From Amycolatopsis camponoti (GTDB lineage Bacteria; Actinomycetota; Actinomycetes; Mycobacteriales; Pseudonocardiaceae): DNA of 64,000 bases. This document shows, piece after piece, positions 33,465-42,131 of the stretch. Numbering within the stretch: the first letter of the stretch is position 1; each line of letters opens with the position of its first letter. The stretch lies in contig NZ_CABVGP010000004.1 in the NCBI RefSeq assembly GCF_902497555.1, positions 248,001 through 312,000 on the forward strand, written 5' to 3'. Under the pieces are notes generated by a model that had not been told where the DNA came from, did not search any database, and worked only from the letters and a program-made list of their open reading frames with translations. Made by a program: the position numbers and the translations under genes.

Positions 33465-34091
33465 ATGCTCAGTATGTCGGTCGTAGCCGGAATGATTCTG
33501 TCCGCCCTCGCCGCACCCGTCGATTCGGGGGCGGCATCGGCTCCGACCGAAAAGATCACGCTCGACATCAAGACCATCAACGGGTCCGGCTGCCCGGCCG
33601 GCACCGCCACGGCGTCGGCCGACGTCGCGTCCGACAACACGTCGTTCACGGTGCACTACACGAACTTCACCGCCAAGGCCGGCGGTGGCGCGTCCGCGCT
33701 CGACGCCCGGAAGAACTGCCAGATCAACGTGCTCGTCCATGTGCCCCAAGGGTTCACGTACGCGATCGCCGAAGCCGAGTACCGCGGCTACGCGCACATC
33801 GAGAGCGGAGCGAGCGCGCTCGAACAGGCCAACTACTACTTCGCCGGGACGTCACCCACCGCGCGGGTCCGGCACACGTTCCCGGGCCCGTTCCACGGCG
33901 TGTGGCGGGCGAGCGACGTCACCGACGTCGCGGCGCTGGTGTTCGCCCCGTGCGGCGAGGACCGCAACCTGAACATCAATGCGGAACTGCGAGCGGACGC
34001 GGGCACCTCCTCCGGAACGAGTTACATCGAAATGGATTCCGAGCACGCGAGTGTCGACACGATTTACCACTTCGCGTGGAAGAACTGCTGA
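33465..34091 (+). CDS. Secreted DUF4360 protein
   Basis: 208 aa. A weak signal peptide (LSMSVVAGMILSALAAPVDSGAASA) precedes the domain: ITLDIKTINGSGCPAGTATASADVASDNTSFTVHYTNFTAKAG, RKNCQINVLVHVPQGFTYAIAEAEYRGYA, and a paired-Cys C-terminus (FAPCGED, WKNC). This is the DUF4360 pattern found in secreted proteins of actinomycetes and fungi, function unknown. ATG start after TTGGAGGAGCGTC. A strong terminator follows directly. Confidence 0.82.
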   Translation: MLSMSVVAGMILSALAAPVDSGAASAPTEKITLDIKTINGSGCPAGTATASADVASDNTSFTVHYTNFTAKAGGGASALDARKNCQINVLVHVPQGFTYAIAEAEYRGYAHIESGASALEQANYYFAGTSPTARVRHTFPGPFHGVWRASDVTDVAALVFAPCGEDRNLNINAELRADAGTSSGTSYIEMDSEHASVDTIYHFAWKNC

Positions 34092-34112
34092 ATTCGGCGG
34101 AATTTCCCGGAT

Positions 34113-34144
34113 GGCCCGCTCACCGGAACCCCGGTGAGCGGGCC
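34113..34144. terminator. Perfect 14-bp hairpin between convergent genes
   Basis: GGCCCGCTCACCGG, a 4-nt loop and the exact complement lie between the DUF4360 stop (34091) and the end of the minus-strand gene at 34153. It can serve both directions. Confidence 0.8.
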
Positions 34145-34152
34145 CATTCGGG

Positions 34153-34461
34153 TCAGACGTGCGTGACCAGAAGTGTCACACCGGCTTCGCCGCCGCAGTC
34201 GACGAAGACCGGGCCGACGCCGTTGCCGATGTGCTGCGACACGGTCGCCTCGGCGACGAAGTGGTCCGGTCCGGCGTCGATGATCCGGATGTTCTCCAGT
34301 GCCGGGTGCTCCGGGAAGCCGCCGAGCACGGACTTCAGCCCGGTGCCGCCCCCGCAGCTGCCCGTGATGGTCACTTCCTGGCCGCGCCGGGTCGTCGGGT
34401 TCGGGCTCACCTGCACGGTGGCCCTGGCCCCCTTCGGCGGCGGCTGATCGTTCGCGGTCAT
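34153..34461 (-). CDS. Hypothetical small protein with Ig-like composition
   Basis: 102 aa from the ATG at 34461, which has GGAGG 8 nt upstream; the longer frame to 34611 adds a non-coding-like leader. The sequence (ATVQVSPNPTTRRGQEVTITGSCGGG, FVAEATVSQHIGNGVGPVFVDCGGEAGVTLLV) has the alternating pattern of a beta-sandwich, with one Cys pair that could form a disulfide. No signal peptide is visible, which is odd for such a fold. Family not recognised. Confidence 0.6.
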   Translation of the reverse strand: MTANDQPPPKGARATVQVSPNPTTRRGQEVTITGSCGGGTGLKSVLGGFPEHPALENIRIIDAGPDHFVAEATVSQHIGNGVGPVFVDCGGEAGVTLLVTHV

Positions 34462-34603
34462 GGTGGTCTCCTCCCCGGATCCGGGATTTGCCGGATCTGC
34501 TTCGTCAGTCGCCGCGGGGCGGGCCCGAGGTTCTCGACGAGCAGAAGTGAGACGTGGATCACACGCGAGGCGAGCCCGGTGCTTGACCCAGGGTGGGGAA
34601 GCG

Positions 34604-34726
34604 TCAGCCAACGGCTTCCGGGCGATCCGGCTCCGCGGCGGGCACCAGGGTGCATCGTCGCTCGAACCGCTCCATCAGGACGGTGGCGATCAGGAGGGCG
34701 ACTGGGGTGCTCACCGCGATCCACAT
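34604..34726 (-). CDS. Small membrane protein, 40 aa
   Basis: ATG at 34726 with AGGTG about 9 nt upstream opens a 40-codon frame. It encodes one hydrophobic helix (MWIAVSTPVALLIATVLMER) followed by a basic segment (RFERRC) and an acidic Pro-rich tail ending at TGA 34604-34606. A helix with positive residues on the cytoplasmic side suits a single-pass small membrane protein. It lies in an otherwise empty gap on the same strand as the neighbouring gene. There is no comparative evidence here. Confidence 0.5.
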   Translation of the reverse strand: MWIAVSTPVALLIATVLMERFERRCTLVPAAEPDRPEAVG

Positions 34727-34835
34727 GACAGAACACCTACCCAGGCGCGCGAGAACTCAACCACGCGATGCGGCAACCGGGTGATCACGACGCGGATTCC
34801 GTTGGCGGGCGGGCGAAGTCGCGCGATTCCCGCCG

Positions 34836-35270
34836 TCACTCTTCCGTGGACAGCCGGGTGATCACGTCCAGCAGTCCCGCTCGGAACGCATCGTCTTCGC
34901 CCAGTACGCCGAGCAACGCCGGCTCGGCCCGCACCGCCCGTTCGTGCGCCGACCGCCCTTTCGTGGTCAACCGGGTCAGGTGACGTCGCGCGTCGGCCGG
35001 GTCCGGCGTCCGGGTGACGAACCCCGCCTTGGCCAGCCGGTCGAGCGTGCGGCTCATCGTCTGGTCGGTCACCTGGCACCGCTGGGCCAGCGTCCGCTGG
35101 GGGAGTGGCCCGTCGCGCAACGTGTGCAGCGCGATCAGTCCCGCGTGGGTGAGCCCCATGCCGTCGAGCACGGCCGCCCAGCGGTGTTCCACCAGGCGCG
35201 CGGCCACCGCCAGCAGCCGGCCGGTCGGCCAGGTGCTCAGGTCGGGTTCGGGGGTTGTGCTCACCGTCAC
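34836..35270 (-). CDS. MarR-family repressor beside an MMPL exporter
   Basis: 144 aa. GTG start at 35270, or at the GTG two codons later. Winged helix: LTHAGLIALHTLRDGPLPQRTLAQRCQVTDQTMSRTLDRLAKAGFVTRTPDPADARRHLTRLTTKGR. It is divergent from the MMPL gene and a clean palindrome lies between them, so it very probably represses both. The inducer is unknown. Confidence 0.88.
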   Translation of the reverse strand: MTVSTTPEPDLSTWPTGRLLAVAARLVEHRWAAVLDGMGLTHAGLIALHTLRDGPLPQRTLAQRCQVTDQTMSRTLDRLAKAGFVTRTPDPADARRHLTRLTTKGRSAHERAVRAEPALLGVLGEDDAFRAGLLDVITRLSTEE

Positions 35271-35290
35271 TCCGGGTCGTCGTGCAGAAT

Positions 35291-35306
35291 GTTCAGCTTG
35301 CTGAAC
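35291..35306. promoter_or_regulatory. MarR operator candidate
   Basis: GTTCAGC-tt-GCTGAAC, perfect 7-bp arms, sits between the divergent MarR gene (start 35270) and MMPL gene (start 35345). Size and position fit a MarR dimer site controlling both. Confidence 0.65.
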
Positions 35307-35344
35307 AATTGGGCGTGTTCGCCCTCGAAAGGACCTTAGCGACC

Positions 35345-37417
35345 ATGAACGAGAAGCCGCGCCGGCTCCGCTGGCTGATCCCCGCCCTCCTGGTGATCGC
35401 CTGGCTGGGGCTGGGCGGGTTCGGCGGGCCGTTCGCCGGGAAGCTCAGCGAAGTCGCGAAGAACGACAACGCCGCCTTCCTGCCGCGCTCGGCCGAAGCC
35501 ACCGCAGTCTCCGACGAGCAGAAGGCCTTCACGCCGCGCCAGGTGCTGCCCGCGACCGTCGTCGCCGAGCGCACCACCGGCCTGACCGCCGAGGACCGCC
35601 GGTTCCTCGACGCCAAGGCCCACGAGCTGGGCGGCATCCCCGGCGTCGTCGGTCCGCTCGGCAAACCCGAGAACGCGCCGCGCGACGACCAGGCGGTACA
35701 GCTGGCCGTCCCGATCCTCGCCGACGGCAACCCCGCCGACGTCGTCAAGGAGGTCCGCGCGCACCTCGAAGGCGCCCCGGCCGGGCTCACCGTGCTGGTC
35801 ACCGGGCCGGCCGGGCAGATCGCCGACCTGGTGAAGGCGTTCGGCGGCATCGACGGCATCCTGCTGCTCGTCGCCGGCGGGGTCGTCGCGCTCATCCTCA
35901 TCGTGGTCTACCGCAGCCCGCTGCTGCCGTTCCTGGTGCTGCTCTCGGCGGTGTTCGCGCTCGGGCTCGCCAGCCTCGTCGTCTACCTGCTGGCGAAGAA
36001 CGACGTCCTCGCGCTCAACGGCCAGAGCCAGGGCATCCTCTCGATCCTCGTCTTCGGCGCGGCGACCGACTACGCGTTGCTGACCGTCGCGCGGTTCCGG
36101 GAACAGCTGCGGGACACGCCGAGCCGGTTCGACGCGCTGAAACTCGCCTGGCGCGCGACGCTCGAACCGATCGCCGCCTCGGCCGGTACCGTCATCCTCG
36201 GCGTGCTGTGCCTGCTGTTCAGCGACCTGAACTCCAACAAGGGCCTGGGTCCCGTCGCCGCGATCGGCATCGGCGCCGCGCTGCTGGCGTCCACCACGTT
36301 CCTGCCCGCCGTACTGGCCCTCTGCGGCCGCGGTGCGTTCTGGCCGTTCAAGCCGGCGCTCGGCTCGCCGCACCCGGAGACCTCGGGGATCTGGGGTCGC
36401 GTGGCCGGTCTGGTCGGCCGGCGCCCGCGCGCGGTCTGGGTGGTGACGGCGCTCGTCCTCGGCGTCGGCGTCGCGTTCCTGCCGCAGCTCAAGGCGTCCG
36501 GCACCGCGCAGTCCGACGTCTTCCTCACCCAGGTCGAGTCCGGGACCGGGCAGGACGTCCTCGGCCGGCACTTCCCGGGCGGGCTCGGCGCACCCGCGAT
36601 CACGGTCGCCGACGCCGGTGCGCTGCCCGCCGTGCTCAAAGCGTCCACAATGGACGGAATCGCGCAGTCGTTCCCGCTGCCGGGACCGGACGGCAAGCCG
36701 AAGGTCGTGCACGGCCGCGTGCAGATCCTGTCCGTGCTGAACGATCCGGCGGACTCCGAAACGGCGGTCGCGACCGTCGGCAAGCTGCGCGACGCCGTGC
36801 ACGCGATCCCGGGCGCGGACGCGAAGGTCGGTGGCCCGACGGCGATCCAGCTCGACACGCAGAAGACCTCGGAGCACGACCGCGCGCTGATCATCCCGAT
36901 CGTGCTGCTGGTCATCTTCCTCGTGCTGGCCCTGCTGCTGCGCGCGCTGCTCGCACCGCTGCTGCTGATCGCGACGGTGGTGCTCTCGTTCGCGGCGACG
37001 ATGGGCGTGTCGGCCGTGGTGTTCAACCACATCCTGGACTTCCCGGGCGCGGACCCGGTCGTGCCGCTGTTCGGGTTCGTCTTCCTGGTGGCGCTGGGGA
37101 TCGACTACAACATCTTCCTGATGACGCGGGTCCGCGAGGAGGCGCTGACCCGCGGCACCCGCGACGGCACGCTGCGCGGGCTGTCGCTGACCGGCGGCGT
37201 GATCACCTCGGCCGGCGTGGTGCTCGCCGCGACGTTCTCCGCGCTCGCGGTGATCCCGATCCTGTTCCTCGCCCAGATCGCGTTCATCGTCGCGTTCGGC
37301 GTCCTGCTGGACACGTTCCTGGTGCGGTCGCTGCTGGTGCCCGCGCTGACCGTCGACGTCGGGCGCCGGATCTGGTGGCCGTCGAAGCTGGCGAAAGCTA
37401 CGAAATCGCCTGCTTGA
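35345..37417 (+). CDS. MMPL-family RND transporter
   Basis: 690 aa from the ATG at 35345; the frame is open upstream but runs through the operator. Two copies of a large extracytoplasmic loop plus a membrane bundle are visible. The RND proton-relay motifs are FGAATDYALLTVARFREQL in the first half and GIDYNIFLMTRVREE in the second. The length is typical of the shorter SCO/YdfJ-type MMPL proteins that export lipids or drugs using the proton gradient. The C-terminal 20 nt overlap the end of the convergent MerR gene. Confidence 0.9.
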   Translation: MNEKPRRLRWLIPALLVIAWLGLGGFGGPFAGKLSEVAKNDNAAFLPRSAEATAVSDEQKAFTPRQVLPATVVAERTTGLTAEDRRFLDAKAHELGGIPGVVGPLGKPENAPRDDQAVQLAVPILADGNPADVVKEVRAHLEGAPAGLTVLVTGPAGQIADLVKAFGGIDGILLLVAGGVVALILIVVYRSPLLPFLVLLSAVFALGLASLVVYLLAKNDVLALNGQSQGILSILVFGAATDYALLTVARFREQLRDTPSRFDALKLAWRATLEPIAASAGTVILGVLCLLFSDLNSNKGLGPVAAIGIGAALLASTTFLPAVLALCGRGAFWPFKPALGSPHPETSGIWGRVAGLVGRRPRAVWVVTALVLGVGVAFLPQLKASGTAQSDVFLTQVESGTGQDVLGRHFPGGLGAPAITVADAGALPAVLKASTMDGIAQSFPLPGPDGKPKVVHGRVQILSVLNDPADSETAVATVGKLRDAVHAIPGADAKVGGPTAIQLDTQKTSEHDRALIIPIVLLVIFLVLALLLRALLAPLLLIATVVLSFAATMGVSAVVFNHILDFPGADPVVPLFGFVFLVALGIDYNIFLMTRVREEALTRGTRDGTLRGLSLTGGVITSAGVVLAATFSALAVIPILFLAQIAFIVAFGVLLDTFLVRSLLVPALTVDVGRRIWWPSKLAKATKSPA

Positions 37418-37775
37418 AGTCCGGGCACTCGACCAGCGGCACGTGGTCGCAGGTCGCCGCGTGGCGGAGGCTGTCGCGCATGCGGGTGAGGCGGTCGATG
37501 GCGTCGTCGAGCTCGGCCGCCTTGACCGCCATCCGCTCGCGCAGCGCGTCGTCGCTCGGCGTGGCCACGAGGAACCGGGCGATCTCCGCGATCGTGAACC
37601 CGGCGCCACGCGCGCAGGCCACGAGATCGAGGCGGCTCAGGACGTCCGGGTGGTACGTGCGGCGCAGGCCGTTGCGCCCGGCCGGTTCGACGAGCCCGCG
37701 CTTCTCGTAGAACCGAAGCGCCGATGGCGCCAGGCCGGACTTCTCGGCGACTTCGGCGATGTCGAGCAGGGTCAT
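37398..37775 (-). CDS. SoxR-like MerR-family regulator
   Basis: 125 aa from the ATG at 37775, with AGGAGG 4 nt upstream. MerR winged helix: LLDIAEVAEKSGLAPSALRFYEKRGLVEPAGRNGLRRTYHPDVLSRL, dimerisation helix, and a short C-terminal sensor with two Cys in TCDHVPLVECPDF (C-x7-C). It lacks the CX2CXCX5C cluster of true SoxR. It is divergent from the MBL-fold hydrolase gene and shares a perfect palindrome with it. Confidence 0.87.
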   Translation of the reverse strand: MTLLDIAEVAEKSGLAPSALRFYEKRGLVEPAGRNGLRRTYHPDVLSRLDLVACARGAGFTIAEIARFLVATPSDDALRERMAVKAAELDDAIDRLTRMRDSLRHAATCDHVPLVECPDFKQAIS

Positions 37776-37786
37776 GGCGCCTCCTT

Positions 37787-37808
37787 GACTTGAAGCGTAG
37801 TTCAAGTC
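37787..37808. promoter_or_regulatory. MerR operator candidate
   Basis: GACTTGAA-gcgtag-TTCAAGTC, perfect 8-bp arms, lies between the divergent MerR gene (start 37775) and hydrolase gene (start 37814). TTGACT overlapping the left arm is a good -35 for the hydrolase direction, with a long spacer as MerR promoters have. Confidence 0.7.
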
Positions 37809-37813
37809 GGACG

Positions 37814-38566
37814 ATGACGGCCATGATGATCCACCACCTCAACTGCGGGTCCGTGCGGCAGATCGAAGCCCCCGGACTGCCGGCCGCGCACGCGGTCAAC
37901 CACTGCCTGCTCGCCGAGACCGAGCACGACGGCCTCGTGCTCGTCGAGACCGGCCTCGGCCTCGACGACGTCCGCGACCCCGAAGCCACCTTGGGTGGCG
38001 ACTGGGTCACCATGGCGCAGCCGCTGCTCGCCGAAGCCGAGACGGCCGTCCGGCAGGTCGCGCGGCTCGGGTTCGCGCCCGAAGACGTCCGGCACGTCGT
38101 CGTCACCCACCTCGACGTCGACCACTGCGGCGGCCTGCCCGACTTCCCGGCCGCGCGGGTCCACGTCCTCGCGGCGGAGCTGGACGCGGCGCTGGCCGAG
38201 GCCCCGAGCTTCCGGTACCGGCCGGCGCACTGGGCGCACGGGCCGAAGTGGGAGACCTACGAGCCGCCCGCCGGCGACGACTGGTTCGGCTTCGCTTCGG
38301 TGCCGCTGACGGGCGTCGCGGCGGACATCCGGCTCGTCCCGCTCGGCGGGCACACGGCGGGCCACGCGGGGGTCGCGGTGCACGACGGCACGCGCTGGCT
38401 GCTGCACTGCGGGGACGCGTACTACTACCACCGCGAGCTGACGGCCGACCCGGAGCCGCACCCGGTGCTGGACGTCGTCCAGACCCGTTCGGAGGCCACC
38501 ACGACCTGCGCCTGGGCACGCAGGCGCGGCTGCGCGAGCTGGCGAGGCGGCACGGCGGCGAGGTGA
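37814..38566 (+). CDS. MBL-fold metallo-hydrolase with probable 3' frameshift
   Basis: 250 aa in the open frame from the ATG at 37814. Zinc motif THLDVDHCGG, with further His/Asp ligands in GGHTAGHAGVAV and LHCGDAYYY; this resembles AHL-lactonase-type MBL proteins. After VVQTRSEA near 38500 the frame turns into an Arg/Thr-rich tail. The other forward frame then reads HHDLRLGTQARLRELARRHGG and LFSAHDPWEL up to 38628, the normal C-terminus of this family. One missing base around 38497-38503 explains this. It is either a real mutation truncating the last helix or a sequencing error. Confidence 0.8.
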   Translation: MTAMMIHHLNCGSVRQIEAPGLPAAHAVNHCLLAETEHDGLVLVETGLGLDDVRDPEATLGGDWVTMAQPLLAEAETAVRQVARLGFAPEDVRHVVVTHLDVDHCGGLPDFPAARVHVLAAELDAALAEAPSFRYRPAHWAHGPKWETYEPPAGDDWFGFASVPLTGVAADIRLVPLGGHTAGHAGVAVHDGTRWLLHCGDAYYYHRELTADPEPHPVLDVVQTRSEATTTCAWARRRGCASWRGGTAAR

Positions 38567-38604
38567 CGCTCTTCAGCGCCCACGACCCGTGGGAGCTGGA
38601 CCGG

Positions 38605-38958
38605 CTAGGAGTCGCGGCGGGCGCGTGAGTCGGCGGCCTCGCCGGTCAGGTACTCCGTCGTGCCGGTGAGGGACAGCAGTCGCTCGAGCGACGGCGGCCG
38701 GTTGTCCAGGTGCAGCCGGGAACCCGCGCCGGTGACCGCTCGGTGGATCAGCAGCAGGGTCGACAGGCCGGAGGAGTCGCAGAAGGCGATCTCACCGCAG
38801 TCGAGCCGCACGTCACGGACGGCCGGGTGATCGGCCAGCCGGTCGGTCACCAGCTGCAGCAGCGCCCCGGCCGTGGCGAACTCGAGCTCGCCGACGATCG
38901 CGACGCGGGCCGTCGCTTCGTCCGGTGCGGTCCACGTGCACGTCAAGCCACTGATCAA
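38605..38958 (-). CDS. STAS-domain anti-sigma factor antagonist, last gene of the B12 module
   Basis: 117 aa from a TTG at 38958 that overlaps the stop of the upstream gene (TTGA), with GGAG 8 nt before it. No in-frame ATG or GTG fits. STAS fold with phospho-site LDCGEIAFCDSSGLSTLLLIHRA; the DSS is intact, so phosphorylation by an anti-sigma kinase and dephosphorylation by the SpoIIE-type phosphatase of the same operon are plausible. The 3' end overlaps the frameshifted hydrolase region. Confidence 0.83.
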   Translation of the reverse strand: MISGLTCTWTAPDEATARVAIVGELEFATAGALLQLVTDRLADHPAVRDVRLDCGEIAFCDSSGLSTLLLIHRAVTGAGSRLHLDNRPPSLERLLSLTGTTEYLTGEAADSRARRDS

Positions 38959-40025
38959 GCCGTCCGCTCCGATCCGGCGCCCGGCTCCGCCAAGTGCGTG
39001 CGCGCGGTGCCGAGCAGTTCGGTGGCACGCGGGAAGTCGCGCAGCTCCGCCTCGAGCAGGTCGAGGGCCGGCACCAGCGACGCCGCCGGGACGCCTCGCG
39101 CGGTGAGGATCCCGGCGGTCCAGGTCAGGAACCCGGTGAACAGCTCGCCATCGCCGACGTACAGCGCGGTCGCCAGGAACTCGACGATGTGCGCGAGGTC
39201 CTCCGCCGTGTGCTGGCGCTGCAGGTCGGTGTAGGACCGCATGGCCGGGATGCGCTCTTCGAGCCCGGTCAGCACCGACTTGACGAGCCGGCCGGAGCTG
39301 CGCGTGACCAGCGTGTACTCCTGGTCGGCAAGGTGCGGGAGGTCGTCGAGCGGCTGGTGTCCGGTGTACGGCCGGGGCAGCGGCTCGGCCAGCCGGTCGG
39401 CCGCCGACCGCGCGTCCGGGGCCCAGGCTTCGGCGCCGAGCAGCCGGGCGTACCGGCCGTCGGGACCGAAAGCGGCGCCGCCGGCGATCACCGGTGTCGC
39501 CGCTGCCTGGCACGCGGTGATCGTGGCGTGCGCCGTCGGTAGCCGGGTGGCGATCGACCCGGACAGCGCGACCGCGTCCGGACCGGTGCGGTGCAGGTGG
39601 GCGACCAGGTGCGGGGCGGGCACCTGCGCGCCCAGGTAGTCGACCCGGAAGCCGCGCAGCCGCAGCACCTCGGCCAGCAGCCGGGCGGGCATCGCGTGCC
39701 ACTCGCCGTCGACGCAGGCGACGGTGACGCGGCCGAGGTGCGGCTCCGGCCGCTTGAGCACGTAACCGAAGGTCGCGATGACGCGGTCGTTGATCGCGGT
39801 CGCCGCGTGCTCCTGCGCGACCGTGAGGCGGTTGGCCGCCCACTCCTGCCCGACCCGGCGCTGGACCGCGCCGATCACGTCGAGCAGCAGCGTCTCCGGG
39901 TCGGCGCCGTCGTCGAGCGCCTTGACCACGACGTCGCCCGCGGCGTACTCGTCGCCGGTCGTGACGGCGTCCCAGAGCCGCTCGGCGCGCTCGGCCACCC
40001 CGGGGGCGCGGGTGGGGGTGCTCAT
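38955..40025 (-). CDS. Cobalamin-binding sensor with CarH-type photoreceptor signature
   Basis: 356 aa. A helical bundle comes first (about 10-95) with W62-x9-E72-H73, the exact Wx9EH signature of AdoCbl photoreceptors of the CarH type. The B12 Rossmann domain (about 98-215) has E108-x-H110 as lower ligand (Pro instead of the usual Gly in ExHxxG), SGSIATRL and GGAAFG. A second helical domain (about 240-345) looks like a globin-like or four-helix sensor. There is no MerR DNA-binding domain, so output must be by protein contact. Start (ATG 40025) and stop overlap the neighbouring genes by 4 nt. It may sense light or B12 and control the phosphatase/STAS proteins. Confidence 0.85.
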   Translation of the reverse strand: MSTPTRAPGVAERAERLWDAVTTGDEYAAGDVVVKALDDGADPETLLLDVIGAVQRRVGQEWAANRLTVAQEHAATAINDRVIATFGYVLKRPEPHLGRVTVACVDGEWHAMPARLLAEVLRLRGFRVDYLGAQVPAPHLVAHLHRTGPDAVALSGSIATRLPTAHATITACQAAATPVIAGGAAFGPDGRYARLLGAEAWAPDARSAADRLAEPLPRPYTGHQPLDDLPHLADQEYTLVTRSSGRLVKSVLTGLEERIPAMRSYTDLQRQHTAEDLAHIVEFLATALYVGDGELFTGFLTWTAGILTARGVPAASLVPALDLLEAELRDFPRATELLGTARTHLAEPGAGSERTA

Positions 40026-41650
40026 GCGGTGTACCTCCCGCGGCCGTGGCCGCCGACCGCGGCCAGGTGCTGCCCCCGCGGGGCGGTGATCGCCAGCACG
40101 GCCGTGTCGTCGTGCGCACCGCGGCCGATCCACTGCGACGCGAGCATGTGGATCCGCTCGACCACGGCGTCGGCCGGCATGTTCGCGCATTCGGTGAGCG
40201 ACCGCCGGAGCCGCTCTTCGCCGAACATCTCGTCGCCGAGCGGGCCGCCCCGGGCCTCGATGATCCCGTCGGTGTAGAGCAGGCACGTCTCGCCCGGGTC
40301 GAGCGTGACGTCCGCGCTGGTCGACCGGATCTCCGGCAGCACGCCGATCAGGCTGCCGCGGGTGTCGGCTTCCTCGACGCGGCCGTCGGCCCGGACGATC
40401 AGCGGCGGCGGATGGCCGGCGGAGGTGACCCGCAGCCGGACGGTCGCGCCCTCGCGGCGCGCCGAGGCCAGCACGAGCGTGACGAAGCGGGCGTCACGCC
40501 GGTCGGCGAGCGTGCGGTTCAGCAGGCTCAGCAGGCCGTGGTGGTCGCCGGCCATCGGGAGCAGCGCGCGCAGCGTGGTGCGGATCTTGCCGGTCAGCAC
40601 GGCCGCCTCGAGGCCCTTGCCGCAGACGTCGCCGAGCACGGCCAGCGACTCGTCACCCTCGCCGGGGGACGCCGGGTGCACGTCGTAGAAGTCGCCGCCG
40701 ATCCGCTCGCCGTCGCGGGCCGGACGGTAGCGGCCGGCGAACTCGACGCCGCCGAGCTGCTCGAGGGTCGGGGGGAGCAGCTCGCGCATCAGCGTGTCGG
40801 TGATCGACGCCTGCAGCGCGAACACGCGCGCCGCCGACATCGCCGCGCCGGCCCGCGCCGCGAACAGCCGCGCGAAGAGCTCTTCCTGGTCGGTGAAAGA
40901 GGCGCGATCGCCGCGGCGGAGCAGCACCAGGGCGCCGGCGGGGACGCCGTGACCGGGCAGGGGAGTGACGACGATCGAACCGACCGGGCCGAACCCCGCC
41001 GGCAGCACCCAGCCGGGTGCCGCGTCCGGGTCGAGCCAGCGCGAAGGCACCGGCGGGAAGCCCTGCAGCGCCTCGCCGAGCCCGGGCAGCTCGTCCGGGT
41101 TGATCTCCAGCCGGGACCGCGCCGGCTCCTCGCCGCGCACGCAGGAGACGGCGGGGTAGTTCCCGCTCGTGGTGGGCGCCAGGACCAGGGCGGCGTCGGC
41201 GAGGTGCTGCGCGGCGAGCCGGGCGGCGACCTCCATGCAGCGCTCCAGGTTGAGCGAGCCCAGCAGCGCGGCCGAGGCGTCGCTGAGGAACGCGGTCCGC
41301 TCCTGCTCCCGGGCCAGGGCGTCCTGGGCGGCGCGGGCGTCGGTTTCGTCGACCAGCCACCACGTCACGGCCTCGCCGTGCGGGATCGGGTGGGCCGCGA
41401 AGGCCCGCTCGCCGACCTCGCCGCGGACGACTTCGCCGTCGCGGGCGTCGTGCGCGCGGACCAGCCAGTCCGCCACCGTGCCGGTGAGGGCGCGGCCGGG
41501 CGCGGCCGCGGGGAAGAGCGTGCGGGCGGCTTCGTTGAGCGCGAGGACGACGCCACCGGAGTCGGCGCAGATCGCGGCCGTGGGCGCGGCGGACCAGCCC
41601 CGGTCGCCGGTGCCGGCGGTCCTGCGCGCGGTGCGCACCGGGTCAGCCAC
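40022..41650 (-). CDS. SpoIIE/RsbU-type PP2C phosphatase with PAS and GAF regions
   Basis: 542 aa, GTG start. An N-terminal PAS-like region (about 20-115: AICADSGGVVLALNEAARTLFP) and a GAF-like region (about 120-290) precede the phosphatase. The phosphatase has RDGERIGGDFYDVH, AVLGDVCGKGLEAAV, LLYTDGIIEARGG and HDDTAVLAI, keeping the metal-binding Asp residues. It should dephosphorylate STAS antagonists, here probably those at 38605 and 42128. Overlaps the HATPase gene by 8 nt and the B12 sensor gene by 4 nt. Confidence 0.88.
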   Translation of the reverse strand: MADPVRTARRTAGTGDRGWSAAPTAAICADSGGVVLALNEAARTLFPAAAPGRALTGTVADWLVRAHDARDGEVVRGEVGERAFAAHPIPHGEAVTWWLVDETDARAAQDALAREQERTAFLSDASAALLGSLNLERCMEVAARLAAQHLADAALVLAPTTSGNYPAVSCVRGEEPARSRLEINPDELPGLGEALQGFPPVPSRWLDPDAAPGWVLPAGFGPVGSIVVTPLPGHGVPAGALVLLRRGDRASFTDQEELFARLFAARAGAAMSAARVFALQASITDTLMRELLPPTLEQLGGVEFAGRYRPARDGERIGGDFYDVHPASPGEGDESLAVLGDVCGKGLEAAVLTGKIRTTLRALLPMAGDHHGLLSLLNRTLADRRDARFVTLVLASARREGATVRLRVTSAGHPPPLIVRADGRVEEADTRGSLIGVLPEIRSTSADVTLDPGETCLLYTDGIIEARGGPLGDEMFGEERLRRSLTECANMPADAVVERIHMLASQWIGRGAHDDTAVLAITAPRGQHLAAVGGHGRGRYTA

Positions 41651-42131
41651 GGGCGCCCGCGGGGTCGTCGGTGGCCAGCTCGGCCCACAGCGTCTTGCCG
41701 CTGGGCCGGCGCAGCTGGCCCCAGGCCGCCGCGCAGCGTTCCACCAGCAGGAGCCCGCGCCCGCCCTGGTCGGACGGCGCGCGGCGGCGGGCCGGATCGC
41801 CCCCGCCGTCGTCGACCTCGATCCGCAGCTTCGCGGCGCCGGTCAGCAGGCGCACGTGGTAGGGCGCGCGGCCGTGGCGCAGCGCGTTGGACGTCAGCTC
41901 GTCCACCACCATGACGGCGGTGCCGACGACACTCGCGGGGAGTCCCCGCAGGACCGTGCGGACCCAGTGGCGGACTTTCGCCAGCTCGGTGAGCTCGGCG
42001 GTGATGCCGAGCTCGTGCCGGATCGCTCGCAGGTTCACGTCCGCTTCCTCCGTACCGGGCTCCGGGGAGAAGCCCTCCCCGTCCTGATGCCCGGATCCGG
42101 GCCCGCCCACACGGGTATCCGAGGCCGTCAT
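41643..42131 (-). CDS. Anti-sigma-type HATPase
   Basis: 162 aa. ATG at 42131 overlaps the upstream STAS stop (ATGA). After an acidic leader the ATPase has TAELTELAKVRHWVRTVL, N-box VDELTSNALRHGRAPYHV, DDGGGD and GGRGLLLVERCAAAWG. As an RsbW-like kinase it would phosphorylate the DSS sites of the STAS proteins in this operon and hold an unidentified sigma factor. No sigma factor is encoded in the window. Confidence 0.85.
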   Translation of the reverse strand: MTASDTRVGGPGSGHQDGEGFSPEPGTEEADVNLRAIRHELGITAELTELAKVRHWVRTVLRGLPASVVGTAVMVVDELTSNALRHGRAPYHVRLLTGAAKLRIEVDDGGGDPARRRAPSDQGGRGLLLVERCAAAWGQLRRPSGKTLWAELATDDPAGARG

